The notes under the pieces are model-generated. The model made no database searches. It was not told where the DNA came from and saw only the letters and a program-made list of their open reading frames with translations. From Oxytricha trifallax (taxonomy: Eukaryota > Ciliophora > Spirotrichea > Sporadotrichida > Oxytrichidae), in contig ARYC01017339.1 in assembly GCA_000711775.1 (NCBI GenBank), positions 1 through 64,000 of the forward strand: 64,000 nt of DNA, written 5' to 3'. This document shows positions 11,690-22,933 of this stretch, one piece after another. Each line of letters starts with the position of its first letter. Positions within the stretch are counted from its first letter, which is position 1. Made by a program: the position numbers and the translations under genes.

Positions 11690-13597
11690 ATGAGTGAAAA
11701 TAGAAAGCCTAGATCAGGTAATAAGCCAACCTCTTAAAACGCAGGTAGCGGAGCCCCAGTAGGAAATGCTGACAAAGCTCGTCAAGGTATCTATTCTTTA
11801 TCGCTTCTAATTTTATGTGTAAATAATAAGTACAATCACATGCACATTATTTAAATGAGTTTTATGTGTAAATAGCTATGTTGAAGAGAGGAAGAAAAGA
11901 CAATAATTAAATGCAGCAATACTATATTGTGATCGGTGCATTCGTGGCAATCTGCGTAGCATCAGTGCTCTACGTCCTCCTCAACCCCAAGAAGAGTTTC
12001 TCAGCCATGCAAGTCATCGATGAATCACAGATTCTCGTGCACAACGGTCAACCCAATGCTGGTTTCCAACAAGGAGCTAACTCATTCTAAACCTAATTTA
12101 TCTATAAATAACCATGTGAATTAAAGTTTAAAATGATCATATAAAAGATATTCCTTATTTTAATGAAAAAAATTTATTTAATTTGATCTTGTATTTAAAA
12201 TTTGAAATATCAAACATTTTCCTGTAAAATATTGTAAGTTTATACCGTAAGTGGAGAAAAATGAATTGATATTTTTGAATTTGCACGTGTTTACCTAATT
12301 CATGATCTTATGCATGAATAATTCCCATTTTTACCTTGAGTGAATGGGAATTTGAGGTTATTTTTTTCTCAGATTTACGAGTTAAACCACACTATCTTCT
12401 TTGAGCTATATTTAGATTATTTGAATTTTCATATAATAACTGATGATATTTATAGAACTGGACTTTGTCAAATGCCAAGTCACTTTTCCAAAACTCACTC
12501 TCAGACACCTAAAACATTGGACCCTGCAAGTCAAAGGATGACGAAGAGACAATTATTCCAGAGAAATACGACTGGAGAGAAGTCTACCCAGATTGCGTTC
12601 AACCAGTAGTCAACCAAGGAAACTGCTCTTCTTCATACATTCACAATATATTGTTATTGAATTATAGACTGTTTGTATTTAATTGATGCTCAATAAGACT
12701 TTACCAAATTTTGATACATGTTTATGAATTACAGCTGCCTTGAGCACTGTTGCAGATAGAATTTGCCAAACAACTAAGAAACCAATCCAACTCTCAGCAC
12801 AAGAACTCCTCGATTGCGATAAGTCAAGTTATCAATGCGATGGTGGTTACGTATCCAGAACCTTCAACTGGGGAAAGAGAAAGGGTTTCATTCCAGAGCA
12901 ATGCTATCCATACACTGGTGTTGTTGGAGAGTGCGAAGACGACCACCTCGAGACAAACGAATGCAGAGTCAACAATCAATACTACATTAACATCTCCTTT
13001 TAACCACTAATTCGTGTTTTAATGTGAATATGTTCTACAGAGTTATCGATTACTGCCTAGCCTCAGACGAACTTGGCTTAAAGAAAGAAATCTTAAAGAA
13101 TGGCCCAGTTGTTGCACAAATGGTTATCTACACTGACTTCCTTACCTACAAGGAGGGTGTTTATCACAGAACAGAAGATGCCTTCAAGTTCAACGGACTT
13201 TGATATTTTTTAACATATTAGTAAACATTTCGGACAACACGTTGTTAAGATCGTTGGATGGGACAGACAAGGAGATGGAAATGATTTCTGGATCGTTGAG
13301 AACTCATGGGGAAGTGACTGGGGTGAAGATGGTTACGTTAAAATTCTCGCTTCAGATAAGAGCACAGGTCTTGACTTCTACGGACTTGGAGTTGCAGTCT
13401 ACCCATACACAATGGCTGAGTAAACTATTATCTATTCTATCAAATAAATATCGCCCATGATTCTCTCTTATTTTTGGAATTTTAATGAATAGAAAGTTTA
13501 CTACGCTGCTCAAGAGCAAATGCAAAACCAACAAACCGCAACTGGAACCGAAGAGCAACAAGTAGACTTGGATGAAACTATCACACAAGGTCAATGA
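11690..13597 (+). CDS. Papain-family (cathepsin-like) protein, catalytic Cys replaced by Ser, membrane-anchored, IES-interrupted
   Basis: The ATG at 11690 opens exon 1. A GT..AG intron (11787-11899) follows. Next comes one N-terminal membrane segment (YYIVIGAFVAICVASVLYVLL), predicting a type II membrane or signal-anchor protein. A propeptide-like region has WTLSNAKSLFQNSLSDTQNI (from about 12456). The mature domain starts near IIPEKYDWREVYPDCVQPVV. The active-site loop reads NQGNC-SSSY where papains have NQGxC-GSCW, so the nucleophile position is Ser; this holds when the IES at 12639 is removed at its ATT pointer, which also restores the family spacing to DR. The oxyanion Gln is present. The His (FGQHVVKIVGWD) and Asn (VENSWGSDWGEDGY) are intact. 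The C-terminus is Gln-rich and ends at TGA 13595. Ser variants exist in other papain-like families (SERA, TINAG); activity here is uncertain. Confidence 0.85.
12088..12452. other. IES in cathepsin-like gene, TA pointer
   Basis: AT-rich 365-nt segment. TA occurs at 12088-12089 and again at 12453-12454. Deleting one copy with the segment joins ..AAC TCA TTC TAG AAC TGG.. in frame (NSF-Q-NWTL), matching a cathepsin propeptide. No GT..AG ends. Confidence 0.7.
12639..12727. other. IES in cathepsin-like gene, ATT pointer
   Basis: ATT at 12639-12641 and 12728-12730 flank an 89-nt unit. Excision gives SSSY-IT-AALSTVADR, the same residue spacing as CGSCWAFSAVGALEDR in papains. No splice signals at the left edge. 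Confidence 0.65.
12982..13034. other. IES in cathepsin-like gene, CTACA pointer
   Basis: CTACA at 12982-12986 repeats at 13035-13039. Removing the 53-nt unit restores VNNQYYRVIDYC in frame. The left edge begins CATTAAC, not GT. Confidence 0.85.
13199..13217. other. Very short IES (19 nt) in cathepsin-like gene, TT pointer
   Basis: TT at 13199-13200 and 13218-13219. Excision removes an in-frame TGA and gives KFNGL-SKHFGQHVV, carrying the catalytic His region. Confidence 0.75.
13421..13489. other. IES in cathepsin-like gene, TA pointer
   Basis: TA at 13421-13422 and 13490-13491. Excision of 69 nt joins TMAE-Q-KVYYAAQEQ in frame to the C-terminal tail. Confidence 0.65.
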
Positions 13598-13840
13598 ATA
13601 AATTAGATTAATTGCATTTCTATACGACTAAATTTATTCATACAACTTACTCAATAAATTTTCTTATCATTTAAAATTAAATTGATTTTTATTTTAATGT
13701 GAAAGACTGGTTTAATTTTAGAAAGAAAGAATTATGATAACTAAAAGGTCTTATTTAAATATATTTAAGCATGTTTATTTATAAGGTTATCAACAATAGC
13801 TTGAGTTCGAATGAGTATATATTTTTATTTCTCTTATCTT

Positions 13841-16800
13841 TCATTCATCAACAGAGCTTTCATCAATATCTTTAAATAGTTTTCTTTAAATCTCCTCAAT
13901 TTCTTTCTATTTTTGTTTGCTTATTTCTTCCAGATTTTTCTCAATTTATTGATATTTTTGTCTCCTCATTTACCTTATCTATAGATCAACTGGCCTGCAT
14001 TTCTTGCAAGTAATTTATACTTATATTTTAAAAGCCTCCTTGTAAAAGGTATTTTTATACTCATCGTTTTACCTTATTTAAATTTCAAGTGATTATTTTG
14101 ACTGTGCAGAAGACTGATTGAATAAAGAACAGTCTTAAATTGTATCATTTTCAAGTCTTTTCACTTAAAAATTACACCCTTTGACCCAAGCACACATCGA
14201 GTGAAATTTAGTGGTTTTACAGTCAAAGCAATATTCAATGACTCCTTAATTGATCTGCTGAATTCTATCACAGTAATCGCATTTTATCTCTGTGTCTTCA
14301 TTTATGAGACTTTGTAAGATCTTTTAATCAAAAGCAATGCCCTTCATTTTGTAGATGTTTTTGTAGTAAGTACTGCTTGTGGTAAAAAGGCAAAATGGAT
14401 GAAAAAAGATGTTTTAATTCTTAAGATACTATTACTCCAGTTTCATCATGCAACCGCTTTTCTAGCAAATTAGACACACCATTTCTTTCTTCTTAACTTC
14501 AACATCAAGACGCTTTTTTCTCTAAATGCATAAATCACAAAAGAATGGCTCGTCTAGGTCCTCAATTCCATAGCATCTTTAATGAACACCTCCATCACAC
14601 ATGTCACAATAGACGATAGGATTTAAGTTATCGTAGATTGATAAGAAGCAGCACATGCAAGCATAGGGAACTTCAAGGGGATCTTTAATTATAATTTACA
14701 GTTAAGTGGTTGAAGGTTGAAAACTCAATTCGAAAGTTTTATACAAAGTTTACCAAGACCAGAGACTTTAAGCTCTAAAACTTGATCTCTCACAATAATA
14801 CATTGAGTCAAATAAAGTTGATTCGTCTTGCATAATATTATCCTCAATTATTGATAAGCAACTAATTGAAGGAGTTTTAGGATTTGCTTCATTTTATTAG
14901 CTGTTAATTTCTTAAGAGTTTCCTTCAATTTCTTAATCATTTCCAAGTACCTAGTTAAACAAAACTTATATTGACTAACTTGATATGGAATTTTTCATTT
15001 ACTCATAGTGATCCTCTGCATCATTCTTTTATCGTCTAATATTTCGCATTAATTGATCTTTTTTAGCTTTAATATCATCTTAAAGCTAACTTAAAAGATA
15101 ATTATTTGCCAATATCATGCAATTGACCTCATCTATTTCAATATTCTTTGAATTCAATAGTTCAGAATGTGAATAAGTGATTGCTTAATTTCGCTTTTAA
15201 AGTAAGTTTATGAAATCTTTTGCTTCTTCAGGAAATTCTATGATATTATGGACATAGTATTAAGATTGAGATTTATTGTCTTCATTCTCAATTCTAGGAG
15301 ATTTTAATTTATATGCATTTTTTATATTAACATCAAGTGTCTATTGATTTTTAGATTCTTATAGATTCAAGGTTTATATAGGCTCATGTTTGAAAATACA
15401 GCCACCTAAACCTCCAGATTACTATTACATTTACTCGATTTATTTATATTCATTAATAAACTCTGACTAAATTATGTTATCTAGAGCCTTTTCTCTGAAA
15501 AATATAAGACTAAATTTCCCTTCAGTTTAATTTTCCAGAATTATGTTGAATTTATTTTAGCTGATTTAATCTTCATTGATTAAATAGATCTCCGGAGATT
15601 TTATAGGTTCACTTTTAGTTACTTCATCTTTTATGTCCTCTTTTTTCTTTTCTACTAAAGCTTAAAGCTCTTAAATAATTTAAGCCTAGTTACTTTTGTA
15701 ATTAACATCACTCTCAATAAGTATTAACTCATTAATTAAATCCTCAGTTTTAACTTTCTTACTCATCATGTGATACTCAATGTAATCCATATCGTTTTTT
15801 GTAACCTTACTGAAATATTGTCTATAATTATTCCAATCTATCTGAATGTGCTGTAATCTTTCTTCCTCTCGAGTAATTGAACGCATTTTTTAAGTTTTAT
15901 TGTAAAATGGCTCTCTTTTCCGAGACTTAGATCTCTGAATTTACTACCACCATAAGTTTCGGCTTTGGTTGCCTGAAGATGTTGGCTGATTTTTACTATT
16001 TGAGTTTTAATGCTGTTAAGCTTTAGAATCACGCTTACGCTATTTTTATTCACTTTGATTTTGTGAAGTCTTATCTTACTGAGGTAAAATCTATGTCTAA
16101 CTATGACGATCATCGTGTTTATGTTTCTTCTTATCTTTTTTCTTCTTTTTGTTCTTTTTAGACTTCTCTTATTTTTAGTTATTCTCCAATTTCTATTCTT
16201 GCAAGATCTAAGGAGGCTATACTTCTTTTGGGATTTCAACTTTTAAATTTAACTCAGCTGGCTTTATATTTTAAGTTTAATTTTACTTCTACCTTTATCT
16301 TTTCTTCTTTGGAAAAATCGACTAAGACATCTGTATTTAAGGCTAGATTTGATTTGTTGCTGCGACTTACATAGTATTAACATTTTACAAATTGTTAAAG
16401 TTCACTGTTTAATTCTATTGTAACTACTATCCAGCATCTAATTAATAGAAGTTTTAACATGGATTGCTATTTATCATAGCTGCTCCTAACCCACTATACT
16501 AAAACTGCTAAAATTATGGGTCAAAAGCTTGGGGATTTACTTAAGGCTATAATTATTGCAAAATAGCAGGAGTAGGATTATTGATAAAATATTGTTAAGT
16601 TGGCTGAAAAATGAAGTAATTGTTTTGATTTCCAATAGTATTCTAGTAGTTTTATGGACATGCAGTGTTCTATAATTAATTTTAGTTAGGTTAAGGAGGT
16701 GGTTGAGATTGAAATGGATTTGCTTAGTTTTAAATAAGTTAGTTTAGTTCAAACTCGAAATTTAGTTTTTTAGGATTTTATTACGGCTATGCATTTGCGT

Positions 16801-18625
16801 TTAAGTTTATGTTTGAAACTGCTTATTGAAATTTCAATTCCTGTTTCTATTCTTTCCTTTCAACCTCTTTAGAAAGTTAATTTTCAAAATGAGATTCTAA
16901 AGATAAATTTTATCTCGACTAATAATTAGTATTCAAGTTATCTTCTTCAGGGTCAACGGTTGTGTCTTCCTCTGACTTAAGTTCTTCAGTATTTTAATTA
17001 GAAAGGTTTTTTGCTTTAGTTTTATTTTAATCATAAATACTCTTTTAGTACGTTTAATTAATATCGGATTTTATGCTTTACAATTCTTAAACTTAGCATA
17101 TATCTTAATCTTAAAATTGATCATCTTATTTTAAAAGCTAAACCTTTTAAATTTCAACAATTAATTTATTCTTTAATTTCCCATTGTTTAAGGTTTACTA
17201 TGAGCTTTTTAATGAATCACTTTTGACATTCCCAATGTTCTATTTCTCTTTGTGAATTGTTTTCTTTATAGGAATACTACCAACATATATATCTCGCTCT
17301 TGTAAGTACGAACTTTATGCACTTCTTTATCTTTTATACATAGATCTTTTATGCATCTTGCATATGATCCCCTCTTCATAAAATATAAACTCCTATCTTC
17401 TTGTATCATCCTTGTCCTTCTTTATTCTTAGCACGCAATTCGGATGATAGAATTTATTGCAATCACAAAAGTTGCACTAAATATTATGATTTGTAGTCTG
17501 AGCACATTTTAAGCAAGTTTTATTTTAGAATTGACTTGAAATTTATTCATATCTTTCACAAATGAAGTGCTTTTTAGTTTCTTTATTTATCAATCCTTTT
17601 GAAGAATTGCACAATCTGCATTAAACCTAAAGTTTATTTCTATCTTTGCAATAATCAATGCATCTGCAATCTGATATTATGTAGTATTTCATATTGCATT
17701 CATTATGAGCTATGATTTTGCAATGCTAACAGAAAAGCATTTAGCTGTTATTCTATACCTCAAGCCCACATATTTCACAATAAAACTCATTCTTATAGTG
17801 CTGTTATATTAATCGCAGCAAATCCTTTTTGTTTTGAGATTCTTAACTGACTTAGGTTTTGCCTATCTATATTCTTTGAGGTTCAGATATCTCCTTGGCA
17901 AATTACTTGCTTAATTCTTTCATTGGCTCCTCTTTAGAGTGATACTTGCAGAGAATTCCAATCTTTTTGATATTTCCACTGCCCTCAACATTAGACTTAT
18001 AACTTATAATTTGGTAATTATTGATCTCTACTTTTTCAGTTAGGCATGTTGGATGAAACCAGCATTCATTGTTGGTGCAATTTTTAACTAAACATCTTGA
18101 TAGCAATTCCGAGTTAGATTTCTTGTCTTTGCAAATGTAGCATCTCTCTATGGTTTTGTTTTCATTTTGATTGAAGTTTTTTGTTGCATAAAGATAAGTT
18201 GCGGTGTGGTCGATCTTGATTTCTGGATGCCATCTTTGACACTTTAAATGAATGTAATTTCTTGACTTCAATACTATATCGTCACATTACTTGACTAATT
18301 CATTTGAATTTGTATCTTAGCAAAGTACACATTTCAAAATAATTTCTTTTAACCCACCGCTTGCAGGAGATATTTTTCCATCATTTTGAAGATTTTAAGC
18401 TTCTCAAGCTAAATTTATAGATCGAATTTTGCATAGATCACAATTCCATTTATTGTTGCTTTAGTTGCAGCTGTTTAACGACAAATCCTTATGAAATATT
18501 TTTGCACAATCATAATGCATGAGAGTTTTACAAGTTTGGCATTAAACAATAGGTTTACATCCTTTGCCCGTGGTTCGAAGGCAATATAAACATCGAAATT
18601 GCTCTTCGTTTTTGAGAGTATTCAT
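13841..18625 (-). CDS. Multi-PHD/extended-PHD (PZP-type) chromatin reader, ~1590 codons, almost free of IESs
   Basis: ATG at 18625, TGA at 13841. The frame is continuous apart from one TGA at about 18404 (see the mini-IES entry). The N-terminus has a PHD finger (CLYC..CQTCKTLMHYDCA..WNCDLC), then CVLC..YIHLKCQRWHPE, then an extended PHD (CYICKDK..ECWFHPTCL..ILCKYH). A second set follows at about 17850-17330 (FYCEICG..CQHCKIIAHNEC; CRLCN..CNFCDCNKFYHPNCV..ICKMH). After a long Lys/Gln/Glu-rich linker there is a third set at 14680-14170 (CMCC..NPIVYCDMCDGGVHQRC..FFCDLC; CLICQKSGC..CDYCD..CKTTKFHSMCAW). The order PHD, zinc knuckle, ePHD is that of BRPF/Jade/AF10-type histone readers. Expected to be nuclear and to bind histone H3. 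No catalytic domain is visible. The third PHD set is the closest to the canonical family. Confidence 0.85.
18397..18405. other. Possible 9-nt mini-IES in the PHD gene
   Basis: AAGCT at 18397-18401 repeats at 18406-18410 (AGCTT..AGCTT on the coding strand). The only in-frame TGA of the 4.8-kb ORF lies here. Removing one 9-nt unit deletes the stop and keeps the frame (INLAQNLQND). A point mutation or assembly error is the alternative. Confidence 0.4.
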
Positions 18626-18967
18626 AAAGTTTAAATTTAATGAGACTTATGGAAGTGATCCAGATGACCAGAAATTAATTAATATTTATTTTTATTCAAG
18701 ACAGAAAATAATTAGAACCCAGAAATATTCAAAAAAATTAAATTTTCGTTTATAGTTTGCTGTTATCTTGTATCATAAATAAAATATAATTTTTAATTTT
18801 AATCAAAATTATAAATTTAAGTAAGAATAGAAAATTTAGGCAATTACAACTTGAAATCTAGTTCTGACAAATATTTCCTTTTTTAACAATTATTTCACAA
18901 GATAATTACGTAATTTTATAAACTAACTTTAGAACTTTGTAATTACTATAATCAATTATCTAAAAAA
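18626..18967. other. Divergent intergenic region
   Basis: AT-rich gap between the start codons of the minus-strand PHD gene and the plus-strand membrane protein; presumably holds both promoters. No specific site recognised. Confidence 0.45.
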
Positions 18968-19444
18968 ATGGAATCTACTATCACTGAGACCTTCATGATC
19001 ATACTATCATCTTTCCACAATCTCCTGACCTCCCACAAAGACCTATCTCGCTTTAACGACCCCAACACAACTTCCTACCTGTATAACTATTCTCGTGACT
19101 TAAATCAGTCCATCGACATCTCAGATGACTGGTACAAGAATTTCTACTATCATGGGTACCCCTCAGACACTTACGCGGTGCATTTCGTGAAAACGAAGAC
19201 TTTCTTCGCTTTTTATCTACAAACCATAGGCATTGCCATGGTTGTGATGTTTATCTTGATGGGCCTTGTTTTATTGTACTTCTTTGTGTTCTAGAACTAT
19301 AAGCAGAAGCAAAGCGTGGAATATTAAGATACCTTGGCTAAGATCAGAGAGAAAAGCTAATAGATGGAGGCTCTGAGAAAGGCAGAGGAGGAATATATGC
19401 TGAATTAATCTAAAAATAAGGGTTCAAAGAATAAATAAGACTGA
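18968..19444 (+). CDS. Small single-pass membrane protein, unknown function
   Basis: An uninterrupted 158-codon ORF, ATG 18968 to TGA 19442, with in-frame TAA/TAG as Gln. The N-terminal ~80 residues are soluble (aromatic-rich, DWYKNFYYHGYPSDTY). One strong transmembrane helix follows at about residues 82-108 (TIGIAMVVMFILMGLVLLYF). The tail is basic/acidic and coiled-coil-like with a Lys-rich end (KNKGSKNKQD). No family recognised. Codon use is richer in G/C than the flanks, supporting a real gene. No IES or intron seen. Confidence 0.75.
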
Positions 19445-19665
19445 ACATTCATAAAACTGTCCGCTTAATCAATTGTAAATAAAATAACATACTGATATGA
19501 AGACCTTTATATTAAAGGAAAGATTGCTTAAAAGTCTACTGGAATTTCCCATATTTATTTTCAAAGTTAATCTTTAATTTCATTCATGGATGTCTATTAA
19601 GTTAAGATCGCAATACTCTAAATTTTAAATGATGTAGAGAATGATATTGTTAAATTATAAATTAA

Positions 19666-20052
19666 ATGTCATTCAAGTAATTGCATAAAAACTTAAAGTA
19701 GCACTATAAAACACTCTTACTTGCCTCTTCCTCCTTGGTTGGAATATCGAATTACAATTAATTCAATAATTATTACTAATAATAGCGAGCTTACTATAAG
19801 AATAGTTTTATCATAGATGCAAAGGAAGGTAATAACTTACAGGACTAGGTTGAGAAGCAAAGTTAATTATACAAAATTACAGAGAAAATATAAAAATTAA
19901 AGAAAATTTGGTAATAATAGAATGTTTGTGGCTAGATTGGTAATTTAATGCAATTTTAAGGGAATAGATTAATAGAAGCTGAGTAGTAATAGAAATTTGA
20001 TAATTTAAATATTCAAAATAAAAATCAAACAAATATTGTTATAGTTCAGTGA
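19666..20052 (+). CDS. Small Gln-rich protein, unknown
   Basis: ATG 19666 to TGA 20050, 128 residues with several in-frame TAA/TAG codons. The N-terminus (MSFKQLHKNLKQHYKTLLLA) is basic followed by a short hydrophobic stretch, which could be a mitochondrial targeting or signal-anchor sequence. The rest is polar, Gln/Asn-rich and partly helical (EKQSQLYKITEKIQKLKKIW). No homologue recognised. A second open frame overlaps it on the same strand, but its composition is less protein-like. Confidence 0.5.
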
Positions 20053-20151
20053 AATGTTATTTAAATATTTTTAGATTTTTCTTGTAGTTTTAATTGAGTA
20101 AATTTCTTCTAAGTTTTAAAATTTAAGTGCAATACTGAGAACTAATCAAAT

Positions 20152-22728
20152 ATGGAATCCAGTAACAGCAAACAAGATCCCATCAAATTGTTAATAGATT
20201 GGGTTGAACAACATGGAGGTGCGCACAATTTATTTAATTTATTAGCTAAATTTCTTTTTTTGTGCAATTTATAAAATTTTTATCCCTTAGATTTAGCTAC
20301 TTTCATTTTTTTTATATGAATGTAGTTGTATAGGAAGATAAAAATGGCGTTCGAGGTCTTTATGCTTCTCGTAATTTCAACATACCAATAATATAAAAAT
20401 CAAAAAACCCTACTTAAACAGCTGAGGGTTTATCCCAATCTCAAGAACCCCAAGAACACCCTTTCCTAGTGAAAATACCAAATAAATTGATAATCTCTCC
20501 TCACCACATTAACCATCAAATAGCAAATTCAGTGTTCACTAAAGTCAAAGAGGGAGAGGTCTTTTCTCCTCATAAATACAAGGAAATATTCAAAGAAATA
20601 CCTGAGTTGTTTGATCCTAAGTATAAATATGCGCAGAATGCAAACGTGAAATCAAGAATTGATAATGAATATGCGGAGTATTTCTAGCTCAGTTATTTCT
20701 TAATTAATGAGAGACTCAAAGGGTAGCAATCTTTCTGGTATCCATTTATCAACTAAACTTATTAAAGAAACATATTTAAAACTTATGCTTTTATTTATTT
20801 GTTAGATCATATTACTATTTTAACAATGTATAATTTCTCTACAGAAATTTACTTAAAAAATATTAAAAATCGTTTAATTTAAAAATTTCTAATTTCAATA
20901 AAACTTAAATTAATTTTAATAATTTTAAGCCTATTTTTGATATATTTATACATTATCTCATAAATAATGAAGATTATTATTTAGTATACCTACCTCCAGA
21001 CATCTAAACATTATACAGTTACCCAGACAAAACTCCAATTAGTCATGGATCAACACAAACCTTAATATCTTCACTTCAACTTTCAGCCGAAGACGAAGAC
21101 CTACATGCTAAAATAGTTTATGATAGATAAATCCACGATTAAAATAAGTAAAGATTCTTATAGTCTTTGTAGTCTCATAAAGAGCAGCTAAATTAGTTGT
21201 TAGGGTTGGAAAGTTTACAATAGTAGGAAGAGTATTGGAGTTAAATTACTGATACGATGTTTGATTGGGCCTGGATGAATGTTGGCAATTAATTATTTAG
21301 TAACACAATGTGAAATATGAAACATACAGACAATATTTGCTCTTATTATTGCATATAATTCTTGGCACTAGATGTTTTGGGACCTATCACATTCCTGGGG
21401 AGATTGCTATGATGCCGTTGTTGGATCTAATGAATCACAGCGTAGGTGAAGAGAAACTGGGTTACTTTGTCCAGCCAATTGGTTTGAACATCAAAATGCT
21501 GGAGAGATACGACACAAACAGGATCAATAAGGAGCTCGAACTGGATTACCAGGCTGAATTGCAAGATTATGAAGATTACGATGCTACTTTGGAATGGGAA
21601 AGCCAAGACTTTGATTAGCATTATGATGACTATGGAGATAGGTAAGCTTGTTACTATTTGTTTAAAATACGTGCCAAATTCATCACAATTGAGTTGCTAG
21701 TTTACTATAATTATTTGCCTAAATTGAAAAAGCCATTGAAATAGAGAGACCCAGATTCAGAATCAGAAACAGAGGAGGATAAATATATCTAGTAAGATCC
21801 ACTTGAAAAGATATGGGATTTAAACTCTGATAAGATATTTTTTGGAAAGCGTTTGATGAATAAAGACAATACTTAAATTAAAAAATGATTTTTAAGTATA
21901 AACCAAAAAGGGTTATAATATCTTTCTTAAACATGAAAAATAGTGCTTTTTGTTTTATAAAATTGAAGAGGGTGAGGAATTGCATCTTTGCTATGGAGAA
22001 AGAGCTAACTCATTTTTGTTAGTAGAGTATGGTTTTACTCTTCCAAATAATCGCTATGACTTCGTCAGATTAAACACTGTAACTTTAGAATCAATTCAAA
22101 AGATTCTTTATCATTCAAACAATAAACAAATAGCCAATGTCAACTCTGATCAATTCAAAGCCAATTTGTAAGAAAAATACAAAATGAAGCCTCAAATTAG
22201 AATTGAACTTAAACTCAGTGGGTTGCATAGGGATTTATTGAGATATTTAAGGTGTCTAGTACTTACATAGCAAAGTTGTGAAAATGTAACAAATGAGCAA
22301 ATAAGCATAGAGTAGGAAGTTTAAGTACTTGAAATGTATAAGTAAATAGCTTAATAGAGATTGAATAAATACCCAACTACTCTATAGCAAGACAAGGAGC
22401 TTTTAGAAGTTGTGTAAAATAAACTTGATGGCATATTTTAGTTATAAAATTTCAAATTATATACCTTAAATGATTATAAAGTAAAAGCATCGAATATCAC
22501 TGGATGTATCAATATGTTTTAATCTACAGATTAGGTCAGAAAGAAATACTAGAACATCAAATCACTTATTGTACTCAAGCATAAGAAGTTTTACTAAAGA
22601 GTCAGGGTGATTTTTTAAAGTTTAAAGAAGGGGTTTTGGGGTTTGCAGATACAAATACAATGGCTGATTATATAGATGAAGCAAGGACTTCAGTCAAGTT
22701 TGATAGTAAAATCCAAAGTAATTAATGA
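20152..22728 (+). CDS. SET-domain protein methyltransferase (SETD3/Rubisco-LSMT-like), interrupted
   Basis: ATG 20152 (ESSNSKQDPIKLLIDWVEQHGG) matches the usual N-terminus of plant LSMT/SETD3-like enzymes, which begin with a WL..GG motif. After a gap at about 20215-20335 comes NGVRGLYASRNF, the first SET motif. The catalytic core continues at 21370-21620 (PLLDLMNHSV, the conserved D-L-NH motif) and 21950-22040 (EEGEELHLCYGERANSFLLVEYGF, with the C-x-YG..N..L..YGF signature). A helical substrate-binding C-terminal region follows to about 22600, and the last segment ends at TGA 22726. Coding frames change near 20870-20960, 21310, 21885-21955 and 22610, where AT-rich stretches suggest IESs or introns. 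Expected activity is SAM-dependent lysine or histidine methylation of a non-histone protein; the substrate is unknown. Confidence 0.8.
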
Positions 22729-22933
22729 AGTAATTATAATGATTGTGATGGAAAGCTTAGTTGTATTTAATATAACATATATCAGAATAATTCAAATTTA
22801 AATATAATTCAAATTATAGGGCTAATGTTAAATTATAGAAATATTTCAAATATATAATTTAACATAATCGAATTTTATTAAAAATGAATGCTATTCAATT
22901 TTTTCCCTTAAAAAATTATACATTAATTTAAAC

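Noticed and set aside
15838..16239. 133-codon Lys/Arg-rich minus-strand ORF
   Set aside because: It is an alternative frame inside the PHD gene; the true frame uses TAA/TAG as Gln and is continuous here.
17215..17235. Apparent TGA at a Cys position (WECQK-stop) suggesting UGA recoding
   Set aside because: That was a wrong frame; the correct PHD-gene frame has no stop there. Piwi and cathepsin ends also show that UGA terminates.
19577..20300. Long TGA-free frame overlapping 19666-20052
   Set aside because: Amino-acid composition is less protein-like than the 128-codon frame and it has no natural end before the SET gene; TGA-free frames are common in AT-rich DNA.
22622..22642. G4T4G4T3 stretch resembling a hypotrich telomere
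   Set aside because: It reads in frame as GVLGF within the C-terminal coding block of the SET gene, and there is no chromosome end or transposon terminus around it.
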